Source of the DNA: Flagellimonas eckloniae
GTDB taxonomy: Bacteria; Bacteroidota; Bacteroidia; Flavobacteriales; Flavobacteriaceae
Direction: 5' to 3'
Assembly (NCBI RefSeq): GCF_001413955.1
Contig: NZ_LCTZ01000002.1
Span: 3,334,501 to 3,398,500, forward strand
DNA: 64,000 bases
Under the pieces are notes generated by a model. It did not search any database and had not been told where the DNA came from. It saw only the letters and a program-made list of their open reading frames with translations. The translations under genes were made by a program, and so were the position numbers. The stretch's first letter is position 1. Every line of letters starts with the position of its first letter. This document shows positions 34,840 to 43,442 of this stretch, piece after piece.

Positions 34840-35979
34840 ATGAAGCTGAACAAAGCAGATATTCTTAAAGCATTAGAACTTATTTCCGCCCCTGGAGAAG
34901 GGCAAAATTTGGTGCAAAGCGGAGCAGTTACCAACGTTCAGGTATTTGGGGATGAGGTTGAGGTAGATGTGACGATTAAAAATCCAAGTCTTCAGGCCAA
35001 AAAGAAAACTGAGGTTGAAATCTTAAAAATAATCCATAGCGAGGTCTATCAAAAAGCAAAAATCCAAGTCAACCTTAAAGTTGAGGCCTCATCAAAACCT
35101 AAGGTAAATCAGATCAAGGGAAATCCAATTCCCGGGATTCAAAATATAATTGCAATAGCTTCAGGAAAAGGAGGTGTTGGAAAATCTACGGTAACGGCCA
35201 ATATCGCAGTTACCCTTTCCAAAATGGGTTTTAAGGTAGGTTTACTGGATACGGATATTTATGGTCCATCCATGCCTATTATGTTCGATGTGGCTTTGGA
35301 AAAACCACTATCGATCAATGTAGACGGAAAGGCAAAAATGAAGCCTGTTGAAAACTATGGTGTGAAACTACTTTCAATAGGATTCTTTACACAGCCCAAT
35401 CAAGCGGTAATTTGGAGGGGCCCAATGGCGTCCAAAGCTTTAAACCAAATGATTTTTGATGCGCATTGGGGAGAACTTGATTTTCTATTATTGGACCTTC
35501 CCCCGGGAACGGGAGATATCCATTTAAGTATTATGCAGTCCTTGCCGGTAACGGGTGCCGTTGTGGTAAGTACTCCACAGGAAATAGCACTGGCAGATGC
35601 CCGAAAGGGAGTTGCCATGTTCCAACAGGAGGCAATAAGCGTTCCAGTATTGGGAATTGTTGAAAATATGGCCTACTTTACCCCTGCAGAACTGCCTAAC
35701 AACAAATACCATATCTTTGGTAAAGGTGGTGCCAAAAACCTTGCTGAAGATCTTGAAATACCATTTTTGGGTGAAATTCCTTTAGTGCAAAGTATTAGAG
35801 AGGCAGGAGATGTTGGAAGACCTGCCGCAATGCAGACCGCTTCTCCAATAGAAGAAGACTTTGAAGACTTGACTAAAAATGTTGTTCAGGAATTGGTGAG
35901 AAGAAATACAGATCTGCCCCCAACAGAAGCAATAAAAATTACAACTATGGCGGGATGCGCTGCTGTTAAAAAGAAATGA
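34840..35979 (+). CDS. Mrp/ApbC-type P-loop ATPase, iron-sulfur cluster carrier
   Basis: A 379-residue protein: N-terminal MIP18/DUF59 domain (about 5-85), then a deviant Walker A 'GKGGVGKST' (109-117) and the Mrp ATPase core with 'DTDIYGPSMPIMF' and 'LLLDLPPGTGDIH'. Mrp proteins carry or help transfer Fe-S clusters. The CxxC that usually holds the bridging cluster ('..CPHC..' near residue 283) is absent here: that segment reads 'MAYFTPAELPNNKYHIFG'. A C-terminal 'MAGCAAVKKK' brings one Cys. It overlaps the NifU-like gene by 4 nt. Confidence 0.9.
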   Translation: MKLNKADILKALELISAPGEGQNLVQSGAVTNVQVFGDEVEVDVTIKNPSLQAKKKTEVEILKIIHSEVYQKAKIQVNLKVEASSKPKVNQIKGNPIPGIQNIIAIASGKGGVGKSTVTANIAVTLSKMGFKVGLLDTDIYGPSMPIMFDVALEKPLSINVDGKAKMKPVENYGVKLLSIGFFTQPNQAVIWRGPMASKALNQMIFDAHWGELDFLLLDLPPGTGDIHLSIMQSLPVTGAVVVSTPQEIALADARKGVAMFQQEAISVPVLGIVENMAYFTPAELPNNKYHIFGKGGAKNLAEDLEIPFLGEIPLVQSIREAGDVGRPAAMQTASPIEEDFEDLTKNVVQELVRRNTDLPPTEAIKITTMAGCAAVKKK

Positions 35980-36221
35980 GTATGACATCAGAAGAGATTA
36001 AAACAAATGTTGAGAAGGCCTTGGATGAAATTCGACCATTTTTGCAGAGTGATGGCGGGGATATTTCATTGATTTCAATAGATAACGACAGCTCGGTAAA
36101 GGTAAAGCTAGAAGGCAATTGCATAGGTTGTAGCGTTAACCAAATGACGCTTAAAAGTGGCGTGGAAATGACCATAAAAAAATATGTTCCTCAAATTGAA
36201 GAGGTCATTAATGTAAGCTAG
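35976..36221 (+). CDS. NifU C-terminal-domain (NfuA-like) Fe-S scaffold
   Basis: An 81-residue NifU-C domain: 'RPFLQSDGGDISLISI' and the cluster ligands C49-x2-C52 in 'GNCIGCSVNQMTLKSGVE'. Such proteins hold or deliver Fe-S clusters, usually as dimers. Its ATG overlaps the mrp stop codon by 4 nt, consistent with coupled translation and joint function in Fe-S delivery. Confidence 0.93.
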   Translation: MSMTSEEIKTNVEKALDEIRPFLQSDGGDISLISIDNDSSVKVKLEGNCIGCSVNQMTLKSGVEMTIKKYVPQIEEVINVS

Positions 36222-36289
36222 CTGATAAAAATCATAAATCTTTCCTTACACAAATTCTAAGTTGCGCAGATATCCAAAAAAGATTCTGA

Positions 36290-37348
36290 ATGATTAAAAC
36301 CGATATACTGATAATTGGAGCGGGACCTACGGGTCTTTTTGCTGTTTTTGAGGCAGGTTTGTTACAGCTTAAATGTCATTTAATAGATGCGTTGCCCCAA
36401 CCAGGAGGCCAATGTTCCGAAATTTATCCCAAAAAACCCATTTATGATATCCCAGGATTTCCAGAAGTCCTAGCCGGTGAACTTGTGGATAATTTAATGG
36501 AACAGATCAAACCCTTTCAGCCTGGATTTACCTTAGGGGAACGAGCAGAAAAAATAGAAAAATTGGAAGATGGAAGCTTTGTTGTAACTACGAACAAAGG
36601 CACCCAACATCACGCTCCGATTATTGCCATCGCAGGAGGTCTGGGGAGCTTTGAACCCAGAAAACCGTTATTGGATAATTTATCAAAATATGAAGATAAG
36701 GGAGTCTCATATATGATTAAGGAACCCGAAGTCTATCGAAATAAAAAAGTATTGATAGCTGGTGGAGGTGATTCCGCCTTGGACTGGTCTATTTTTCTTG
36801 CAGATGTAGCTTCGGAAGTTACCTTGGTTCATCGCCGAAATGAATTTAGAGGTGCTTTGGATTCGGTGGAGAAAGTACAGCAGTTAAAAAATCAAGGAAA
36901 AATCAATTTGATCACACCTTCTGAGGTTGTTGGCTTACATGGTGAAGAAAAATTGGAAAAGGTTTCTATCAAAAAAACAGATACTTCCGAAGAAATTGAG
37001 CTTGAAATAGACAACTTTATTCCCCTATTTGGACTTTCGCCAAAGTTGGGGCCAATTGCAGATTGGGGCTTGGAAATTGAAAAAAATGCGATTAAAGTAG
37101 ATAATACATTGGACTATCAAACGAACATCCCAGGGATTTATGCCATTGGCGATGTGAACACGTATCCTGGAAAACTAAAATTGATTTTATGTGGTTTTCA
37201 TGAGGCTACATTGATGTGCCAAAGTGCTTATCAGCGAATTTTCCCAGATAAAAAATATGTCATGAAGTATACCACGGTGGGTGGTGTAACCGGTTTTGAT
37301 GGAAGTAAAAAAGAAGCTCCCAAAGCCGTTGTAAAAAGTATAGATTAG
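36290..37348 (+). CDS. Ferredoxin--NADP+ reductase (thioredoxin-reductase-like)
   Basis: A 352-residue flavoprotein with the FAD motif 'ILIIGAGPTGLFAVFE' near the N-terminus, a second Rossmann motif 'VLIAGGGDSALDW' (about 153-165) for NADP, and the C-terminal 'GIYAIGDVNTYPGKL' FAD motif. It lacks the CxxC of thioredoxin reductases and so belongs to the TrxR-like ferredoxin reductases (as in B. subtilis YumC). It transfers electrons between NADPH and ferredoxin. A 2Fe-2S ferredoxin gene follows 420 bp later, after the four-helix-bundle cassette. Confidence 0.92.
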   Translation: MIKTDILIIGAGPTGLFAVFEAGLLQLKCHLIDALPQPGGQCSEIYPKKPIYDIPGFPEVLAGELVDNLMEQIKPFQPGFTLGERAEKIEKLEDGSFVVTTNKGTQHHAPIIAIAGGLGSFEPRKPLLDNLSKYEDKGVSYMIKEPEVYRNKKVLIAGGGDSALDWSIFLADVASEVTLVHRRNEFRGALDSVEKVQQLKNQGKINLITPSEVVGLHGEEKLEKVSIKKTDTSEEIELEIDNFIPLFGLSPKLGPIADWGLEIEKNAIKVDNTLDYQTNIPGIYAIGDVNTYPGKLKLILCGFHEATLMCQSAYQRIFPDKKYVMKYTTVGGVTGFDGSKKEAPKAVVKSID

Positions 37349-37760
37349 GAATCAGTAGCAAGGTTTTAGGAGTAAGAAAAAATATGGCAGTAAAGAAATT
37401 TGAAGATTTGCTTGTTTGGCAAAAATCACAAGACTTTGCAGTTATAATTTATAAGAATTTTTCTGGCACAAAAGATTACCCTTTCAAAGACCAGATTTTA
37501 AGAGCTTCGGTTTCTATTTCAAATAATATAGCAGAAGGTTTTGACCGGAGAACAAATCCAGATTTCATCAGGTTTTTATATATAGGGATTAGTTCAAATA
37601 GTGAAGTAAGATCTATGTTGTATTTATCGGAAAGATTAGGATATTTGCATCTTGAAATAGTTGAAGAATTATTGGATAGGTCGAATGAGATTTCTAGAAT
37701 GCTTTATGGACTAATACAATCTATGAAATGATACTGATTCCTGACCTTCTAATTCCTAAA
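37345..37760. repeat. Short inward-facing repeats bracketing the four-helix-bundle gene
   Basis: Degenerate units of one short motif (about TTAGGAATCAG) flank the gene on both sides. On the left, AGGAATCAGTA (37347-37357) and TTTAGGAGTAAGAA (37365-37378). On the right, read on the minus strand, AGGAATCAGTA (37742-37732, an exact inverse copy) and TTTAGGAATTAGAA (37760-37747, 12 of 14 match). The left unit overlaps the ferredoxin-reductase stop codon and the right unit starts at the base after the four-helix stop codon. The layout suggests a mobile or inserted unit. Confidence 0.6.
37384..37731 (+). CDS. Four-helix bundle protein (S23/IVS family)
   Basis: A 115-residue protein of the four-helix-bundle family first known from 23S rRNA intervening sequences. 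Characteristic runs are 'FEDLLVWQKSQDFAVIIYK', 'DQILRASVSISNNIAEGFDR' and 'EVRSMLYLSERLGYL'. Relatives include the Avd accessory protein of diversity-generating retroelements, but most are orphans. No rRNA gene or reverse transcriptase is present here. It interrupts the ferredoxin reductase-ferredoxin gene pair and is bracketed by short inverse repeats. Function unknown. Confidence 0.9.
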   Translation: MAVKKFEDLLVWQKSQDFAVIIYKNFSGTKDYPFKDQILRASVSISNNIAEGFDRRTNPDFIRFLYIGISSNSEVRSMLYLSERLGYLHLEIVEELLDRSNEISRMLYGLIQSMK

Positions 37761-37768
37761 TCCTTTTG

Positions 37769-38098
37769 ATGGATATAAAGATAAAGATAACCGACCGTGA
37801 AGGTGTGCAACACAAAGTGGATGCACCAACGGACATGAACATGAATCTCATGGAGGTGGTTCGTTCTTATGAATTAGCCCCTGAAGGAACCATAGGAATT
37901 TGCGGAGGAATGGCCATGTGCGCTTCATGCCAATGCTATGTAAAGTCAGATCACCAACTCCCTGAAAAGTCAGATGATGAAGAAGCAATGCTTTCGGAGG
38001 CTTTTAATGTTGAAGATAACTCAAGATTAGGCTGCCAAATCCATATGACCGATGATTTGGACGGACTTGAGGTAGAGTTGGCTCCAGAGGAACTCTAA
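37769..38098 (+). CDS. 2Fe-2S ferredoxin (adrenodoxin-type)
   Basis: The ATG at 37769 is preferred over the TTG codon just before it. The 109-residue protein has the 2Fe-2S ligands C45-x5-C51-x2-C54 ('CGGMAMCASC') and C89 ('RLGCQIHM'), spacing typical of ISC-type/adrenodoxin ferredoxins. Acidic surface runs suit docking to a reductase. It is probably the partner of the ferredoxin reductase at 36290 and may also serve the Mrp/NifU Fe-S proteins upstream. Confidence 0.93.
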   Translation: MDIKIKITDREGVQHKVDAPTDMNMNLMEVVRSYELAPEGTIGICGGMAMCASCQCYVKSDHQLPEKSDDEEAMLSEAFNVEDNSRLGCQIHMTDDLDGLEVELAPEEL

Positions 38099-38099
38099 A

Positions 38100-39839
38100 T
38101 TATATCCGTGCCTGGTACGTAAACAAATTATAATACCTTCCTTCGGAAGCTATCAATTCTTCATGGGTTCCCTGTTCGGCAATTTTTCCATTTTCAATTA
38201 CTAAAATCTGATCTGCTTTTCGGATGGTACTCAAACGGTGCGCAATTACAAAAGTGGTTCTGCCCTTGGTCAGTTCGGCCAAACTCTTTTGAATCAACGC
38301 TTCGGATTCTGTATCTAAACTAGAGGTGGCCTCGTCCAAGACCAGAACTTTTGGATCTGCCAAAATAGCTCGGGCAATTGCAATACGCTGGCGTTGTCCG
38401 CCAGATAGTTTTACACCCCGTTCGCCAATGAGCGTGTCCAAACCGTCATCAAACCGATCTGTAAATTCATTTACGTAGGCAGCTTTAACGGCTTCAAGCA
38501 ATCGCTCCTCCGAAGCATTGGGTCTTGGGAACAATATGTTCTCGCGAATGGTACCTTCAAATAAAAAATCATCCTGTAACACCACGCCCAGATGCTGTCT
38601 AAAACTGTTCAAGTTAATTTGGGATAAATCTTGTCCATCAACGGTAATGGTTCCAGAATTTGGATTCAAAAAGCTAGCAGCCAACCCTGCAATGGTGGAT
38701 TTTCCCGAGCCAGAACTTCCCACCAAGGCAATTACTTGTCCAGACTTTACCTTAAAACTAATGTTGTGCAATACTTCTTCATCTTCATCATAGGAAAAAG
38801 AAACATTGTCAAATTTAATGTCGCCATGAATGGAATCAAGCTGAATGGTACGGTCTTTTTCGTTCGCTTCGGAGGTTTCGTTCATTAATTCTTCAGTACG
38901 ATCTAAACCTGCCAAAGCTTCGGTCAGTTGACTACCAATATTGCTCATTTGAACAATTGGAGCCACCATTAGTGCTAAAAGAAAGGTGAACTCAAAATAT
39001 TCACCAGTGGTAAGCTCTCCATTAATCATTTTATAGCCTCCATACCCCATCATTATTCCAGTCGTTGCCAGACCCAAAAGAAAAGTGGAAGAACTCGTCA
39101 TTACTGCAGTTGCAGTTAAGCTCTTTTTTACATTTTTGAATAAACGGTCAACCCCGATTTCAAATACTTTCCCTTCCTGTGCTTCGGCATTAAAACCTTT
39201 TATGACCCGAATTCCACTCAATGTTTCTGTAAGACGGCCTTTTACTTCCGCATTGATTTTTCCACGCTCTCTAAAAACAGGCCTTATTATTTTAAATGCC
39301 TTTAATGCAATTATGGCAAATATGATCAAAGGAATAAATGTCAATAGCGTCATGCTCGGACTTATTCTCAGTAATAAAACCAAAGAAACAATTGCTGTTA
39401 TGGAACCACCAACCAATTGAACCAAGCCCGTTCCTATTAAATTTCTGACTCCTTCTACATCACTCATAATACGGGATACCAATGCGCCGGATTTAGTATT
39501 GTCGAAAAAACGGATTGGTAATGATAAAACTTGTTTTTGTACCTGTGCCCGCAATTCTGATATCATGAACTGGGCTTGAATGCTCAAAACTTTGGTCAAT
39601 AGAAATGACATGATTGCCTGTACCAAAAATGAACATATGACTACGGCCACTATAATTTTTAGAAAATCATAGTTCTTATTGGGTACAATATCGTCTAGAA
39701 AATATCTTAGGGAAATTGGGGCAACAAAGCTTGCTGCCTTGCTAATTACAATAAGTAAAAGTCCAAGTAGAACCAGGTTTCTTCTTGGCCAAATAATGGT
39801 TTTAAATGCTTTTAAAATGCTAACTTTTTTTTCCGCCAT
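38100..39839 (-). CDS. ABC transporter, half-size exporter (MsbA-like)
   Basis: A 579-residue half-transporter: six-helix membrane domain (about 15-310) and C-terminal ATPase with Walker A 'GSSGSGKST', signature 'LSGGQRQR', Walker B 'VLVLDEATSSLD' and H-loop 'IAHRLST'. It works as a homodimer to export lipids or hydrophobic compounds across the inner membrane, as MsbA does with lipid A. The substrate is not identifiable. It is convergent with the ferredoxin gene (1-nt gap) and divergent from the TPM gene. Confidence 0.92.
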   Translation of the reverse strand: MAEKKVSILKAFKTIIWPRRNLVLLGLLLIVISKAASFVAPISLRYFLDDIVPNKNYDFLKIIVAVVICSFLVQAIMSFLLTKVLSIQAQFMISELRAQVQKQVLSLPIRFFDNTKSGALVSRIMSDVEGVRNLIGTGLVQLVGGSITAIVSLVLLLRISPSMTLLTFIPLIIFAIIALKAFKIIRPVFRERGKINAEVKGRLTETLSGIRVIKGFNAEAQEGKVFEIGVDRLFKNVKKSLTATAVMTSSSTFLLGLATTGIMMGYGGYKMINGELTTGEYFEFTFLLALMVAPIVQMSNIGSQLTEALAGLDRTEELMNETSEANEKDRTIQLDSIHGDIKFDNVSFSYDEDEEVLHNISFKVKSGQVIALVGSSGSGKSTIAGLAASFLNPNSGTITVDGQDLSQINLNSFRQHLGVVLQDDFLFEGTIRENILFPRPNASEERLLEAVKAAYVNEFTDRFDDGLDTLIGERGVKLSGGQRQRIAIARAILADPKVLVLDEATSSLDTESEALIQKSLAELTKGRTTFVIAHRLSTIRKADQILVIENGKIAEQGTHEELIASEGRYYNLFTYQARI

Positions 39840-39970
39840 GATCAGTTCTTCAAAAGAGCGTGCAAGTTAGTCGAAATTATATGGACACGAAAAGCCAAGA
39901 GGCCCCATCAATTTATATATAAAAGAATGGGTAACATATGGTATATTTAAATGTTGGATGATTTAATAGA

Positions 39971-41017
39971 ATGAGTAGAAAAACACTGTTTTATTTTTTG
40001 GTTCTGGTTGCCACTTTCAGCTTTGGTCAACAGCAATATCCTGAATTAAAGGCCATAGCAACTGATAGTGCTGGGATTTTTACTCCATCGGAATTGGAAG
40101 GATTAAAGATGAAGCTGACCAATTTTGAAACAGAGACTACCAATCAGTTGGTTGTACTTACCATAATGGATTTGGGTTACGAAACCATTGAAGAGTATGC
40201 TAATGGAACGTTTAATCAGAACAAATTAGGTCAAAAAGACAAAGACAACGGAATACTTATCCTTTTCGCAAAAAATAATCGAGAAGTACGTATTGAGGTA
40301 GGCTATGGCCTCGAACCATACATAACAGATGCTGTAGCTTCACGAATTATCAGGAATACCATGATTCCTGAATTTAAAGAGGAGAATTATGTAGTAGGTC
40401 TTAATAGGGCAACAGATCAGATCATTAATTTCCTGAACAACCCGGAAGCACTTGAGGAATTTAAAAAAGAGATAGAGGAAGAGGGAGAAATGGGCTTTGG
40501 AGTCAAGCTTTTCTTTATCCTGTTCTTATCCATTTTTGTAGCTGCAGGCGGATTTATTTTTTATAAATCCTATCGAAATATTATTGAGGTTTTTCGTGGA
40601 ATGATGATAGGAAAGCTTAGTGTCGTTCAAGGATTGTTCATGGCTATTTTTGGGTTGATACCTGTACTTTTTTCACTTGTTTTTGTGTTAATGCCCCTAT
40701 TTTTTATGGTTATGATCTTCGATTTTAAAATCGTTGAGGATTACGACTACTTATTTGAAAACAACACGTGGGTTTTTATTGTCATGGGTAGCTTCCTTGG
40801 CCTTACTATACTCTTGGCAGTACTAAAAATCCTGATAAAAGGAAAAGAAGAGTTTAAACTCTCGTTCCTTAAAAGTGACAAGACATACATGAGTAAAACC
40901 TTTTCATCATCTGGTAGCCATTCCTTTGGTTCAAGTTCATCTTCGGGAGGAAGCTCAAGTAGCTTTTCCGGTGGAGGAGGTAGTTCTGGCGGTGGCGGTG
41001 CAAGTGGAAGTTGGTAA
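39971..41017 (+). CDS. TPM-domain (YgcG-type) membrane protein
   Basis: A 348-residue protein: signal peptide (about 1-19), TPM domain (about 25-155) with 'NQLVVLTIMDLG', 'DKDNGILILFAKNNREVRIEVGYGLE' (two parts) and 'FLNNP', then three membrane helices (about 175-290), and a Gly/Ser-rich C-terminal tail. TPM domains bind divalent cations and are linked to phosphatase-like or photosystem-repair roles; the bacterial role is unclear. It is divergent from the ABC gene. The TPM-PhnA-acylase run has short gaps, so it may be an operon. Confidence 0.85.
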   Translation: MSRKTLFYFLVLVATFSFGQQQYPELKAIATDSAGIFTPSELEGLKMKLTNFETETTNQLVVLTIMDLGYETIEEYANGTFNQNKLGQKDKDNGILILFAKNNREVRIEVGYGLEPYITDAVASRIIRNTMIPEFKEENYVVGLNRATDQIINFLNNPEALEEFKKEIEEEGEMGFGVKLFFILFLSIFVAAGGFIFYKSYRNIIEVFRGMMIGKLSVVQGLFMAIFGLIPVLFSLVFVLMPLFFMVMIFDFKIVEDYDYLFENNTWVFIVMGSFLGLTILLAVLKILIKGKEEFKLSFLKSDKTYMSKTFSSSGSHSFGSSSSSGGSSSSFSGGGGSSGGGGASGSW

Positions 41018-41059
41018 TTGGGAAAGAATTCGTGTATTTTCACTCAATAAAGCAAAACT

Positions 41060-41269
41060 ATGGATACAAAGGACAGTAATGGAAACCTACTTGAAGATGG
41101 AGATAATGTTCATGTCACCAAAGATTTAAAGATTAAAGGAATGTCCAGGACCTTAAAAAGAGGGAATGTTATCAAGAATATTCGCTTGACAGGAAGTCCT
41201 CAAGAAGTTGAATGTAGGGTTGGGAAAGCCCAAATCGTTCTGAAAACACAATTTTTGAAAAAAGCGTAA
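41060..41269 (+). CDS. PhnA C-terminal-domain protein (YjdM-like), lacking the zinc ribbon
   Basis: A 69-residue protein matching only the C-terminal PhnA domain: 'VKDSNGNLLEDGD'-type start, 'VHVTKDLKIKG' and 'VIKNIRL' followed by 'VLKTQFLKKA'. Full-length relatives begin with a four-Cys zinc ribbon, which is missing here: there is one Cys only. The family name comes from the phosphonate locus, but its function is unknown. It lies 42 nt after the TPM gene and 10 nt before the acylase gene. Confidence 0.85.
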   Translation: MDTKDSNGNLLEDGDNVHVTKDLKIKGMSRTLKRGNVIKNIRLTGSPQEVECRVGKAQIVLKTQFLKKA

Positions 41270-41279
41270 AGAATTTTTA

Positions 41280-43442
41280 ATGAGAATAGTAGCGGGATTA
41301 TTTTTTTTGATAGCGGTTTCATGTGCACAAAAACCGCAAACCGAAATTGAAGAATGGCAAGTACAAGCGGAAAACATCACAATTATACGGGACGATTTTG
41401 GTGTGCCCCACATCTATGGAAAAACTGATGCTGACGCTGTTTTTGGACTACTATATGCGCAATGTGAAGATGATTTTAATCGTGTTGAGCAAAATTATAT
41501 CTGGGCCACAGGACGCTTAGCAGAGGTAGATGGTGAAGATGCTCTGTACAGTGATTTGCGCGCCAAACTTTTCATGACGGAAGAGGAGGCAAAAGCCAAT
41601 TACAAGAAAAGCCCGGAATGGTTGAAATCATTATGCGATGCCTTTGCTGATGGGATCAATTATTACCTGCATACCCACCCAGAAGTTAAGCCTAAACTTT
41701 TAACCCGATTTGAGCCATGGATGCCCATGTATTTTAGCGAAGGAAGTATTGGGGGTGATATTGAGCGAATTTCGGTTAGAAGATTAAAAGCATTTTATGA
41801 AAGTGGAATGCAGCTTCCCGAAATGGAAGATTTACAACTAAAAAAGAAAAAGGAAATGGCTGAACCCCAAGGTTCAAATGGAATAGCTATCTCTGGAAAA
41901 CTGACCCAATCTGGCAATGCCATGCTATTGATAAACCCGCATACTTCTTTTTATTTTAGGGGAGAGGTACATGTGGTAAGCGAAGAAGGGTTGAATGCCT
42001 ACGGCGCTGTAACATGGGGGCAGTTTTTTGTCTATCAAGGCTTCAATGAAAAAACGGGATGGATGCATACATCAACCTACACCGATGTGATGGATGAGTT
42101 CAAGGAAACCATTGTTGAAAATGATAAGAATTTGTTTTACCAATATGGGGAGGAACTACGACCTGTTGAAACATCAAAAGTGATTTTAAAATTTAAAGAG
42201 GGCGAAGCTTTGAAAGAGAGGACCTTCCCTAAACATCACACGCATCATGGACCTATTACACATGCGGTTGGGGGTCAATGGACGGCTTCGGCAATGATGT
42301 GGGAGCCCGTAAAAGCTTTGGAGCAATCTTTTATCAGGACAAAACAAGATGGGTATAAGGGCTTTCGCGAGATGATGGATATTAGAACCAACTCCTCAAA
42401 CAACACGGTTTACGCCGATGCGGAAGGTAACATTGCCTATTTTCATGGAAATTTCGTTCCCAAACGCGATACCATTTTCAATTATACACTCCCCGTGGAT
42501 GGAAGCAATCCCAAAACAGATTGGCAAGGGTTGCATACTGTTGATGAAAATATTTTGGTTTTGAATCCAGACAATGGTTGGATTCAGAATTGTAATTCCA
42601 CCCCATATACATCGGCATTGGAGAATAGTCCCAAACGTGGAGATTACCCAAAATACATGTCTAGAGACCAGGAGAATTTTCGTGGAGTGCATGCGATTGA
42701 ATTGTTAACAGATAGAAGCAGCTATACTTTGGATAGTTTGATCGCTTTGGCACATGATTCGTATCTGCCTGCTTTTAAGGCGTTGATTCCGGGCTTGATT
42801 AAGGCATATGATGAAAATCCAATACCCGAATTGAAAGAGCCCTTAGAAATTTTTCGGAATTGGAATTTCAGAACCTCAAAAGAATCTGTGGCAATGACCT
42901 TGGCGCATTTTTATGGAACGGAATGTTATAGGCAGGCAAGTAGGCCAGAAGGATTATATGCTATGCAATTAATGGAATATTGGGGCAGTGTATCTTCAGA
43001 TTCTGAAAAATTAGCCTTATTTCAGGAAACAGTATATCGATTGAAGCAGGATTTTGGTACTTGGCAAATGCCCTGGGGAGAGGTAAATCGGTATCAACGG
43101 TTGAATGGTGATATTCGACAACTCTTCGATGATTCCAAACCAAGTATTCCCATTGGTTTTGCAAGTGGTAGATGGGGAGCTTTGGCTGCTTATGGAGCTC
43201 GGTATGATAATGACACTAAAAAGATTTATGGCACCAGAGGCAATAGTTTTGTCGCTGCAGTGGAATTTGGAGAAAAAGTAAAGGCAAAAACAATTTTAGC
43301 CGGAGGCCAAAGCGGAAATCCCGGTTCGTCCCATTTTGATGATCAAATTAAAATGTATGCCGATGTACAATGGAAAGATGCTGCCTATTATAAAGAAGAT
43401 GTGTTAAAAAGAGCAGTGAAAACGTACAAGCCTGGAGAATAG
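41280..43442 (+). CDS. Penicillin-acylase-family N-terminal nucleophile hydrolase (lipoprotein)
   Basis: A 720-residue Ntn-hydrolase made as a precursor: lipoprotein signal (VSC, C15), alpha chain (about 25-180), spacer, and the processing/catalytic serine S199 in 'PQGSNGIAIS', which becomes the beta-chain N-terminus. 'DDFGVPHIYGKTDADAVFGLLYAQ' (given in two overlapping parts) is the usual alpha-chain motif and 'SGNAMLLINPH' follows the nucleophile. The family cleaves amide bonds of acylated amino compounds, such as penicillins, cephalosporins or acyl-homoserine lactones. The substrate is not predictable. It is surface- or periplasm-bound. Confidence 0.9.
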   Translation: MRIVAGLFFLIAVSCAQKPQTEIEEWQVQAENITIIRDDFGVPHIYGKTDADAVFGLLYAQCEDDFNRVEQNYIWATGRLAEVDGEDALYSDLRAKLFMTEEEAKANYKKSPEWLKSLCDAFADGINYYLHTHPEVKPKLLTRFEPWMPMYFSEGSIGGDIERISVRRLKAFYESGMQLPEMEDLQLKKKKEMAEPQGSNGIAISGKLTQSGNAMLLINPHTSFYFRGEVHVVSEEGLNAYGAVTWGQFFVYQGFNEKTGWMHTSTYTDVMDEFKETIVENDKNLFYQYGEELRPVETSKVILKFKEGEALKERTFPKHHTHHGPITHAVGGQWTASAMMWEPVKALEQSFIRTKQDGYKGFREMMDIRTNSSNNTVYADAEGNIAYFHGNFVPKRDTIFNYTLPVDGSNPKTDWQGLHTVDENILVLNPDNGWIQNCNSTPYTSALENSPKRGDYPKYMSRDQENFRGVHAIELLTDRSSYTLDSLIALAHDSYLPAFKALIPGLIKAYDENPIPELKEPLEIFRNWNFRTSKESVAMTLAHFYGTECYRQASRPEGLYAMQLMEYWGSVSSDSEKLALFQETVYRLKQDFGTWQMPWGEVNRYQRLNGDIRQLFDDSKPSIPIGFASGRWGALAAYGARYDNDTKKIYGTRGNSFVAAVEFGEKVKAKTILAGGQSGNPGSSHFDDQIKMYADVQWKDAAYYKEDVLKRAVKTYKPGE

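Noticed and set aside
37384..37731. A 23S rRNA intervening sequence carrying the four-helix-bundle gene
   Set aside because: No rRNA sequence is present on either side; the flanks are ferredoxin reductase and ferredoxin genes.
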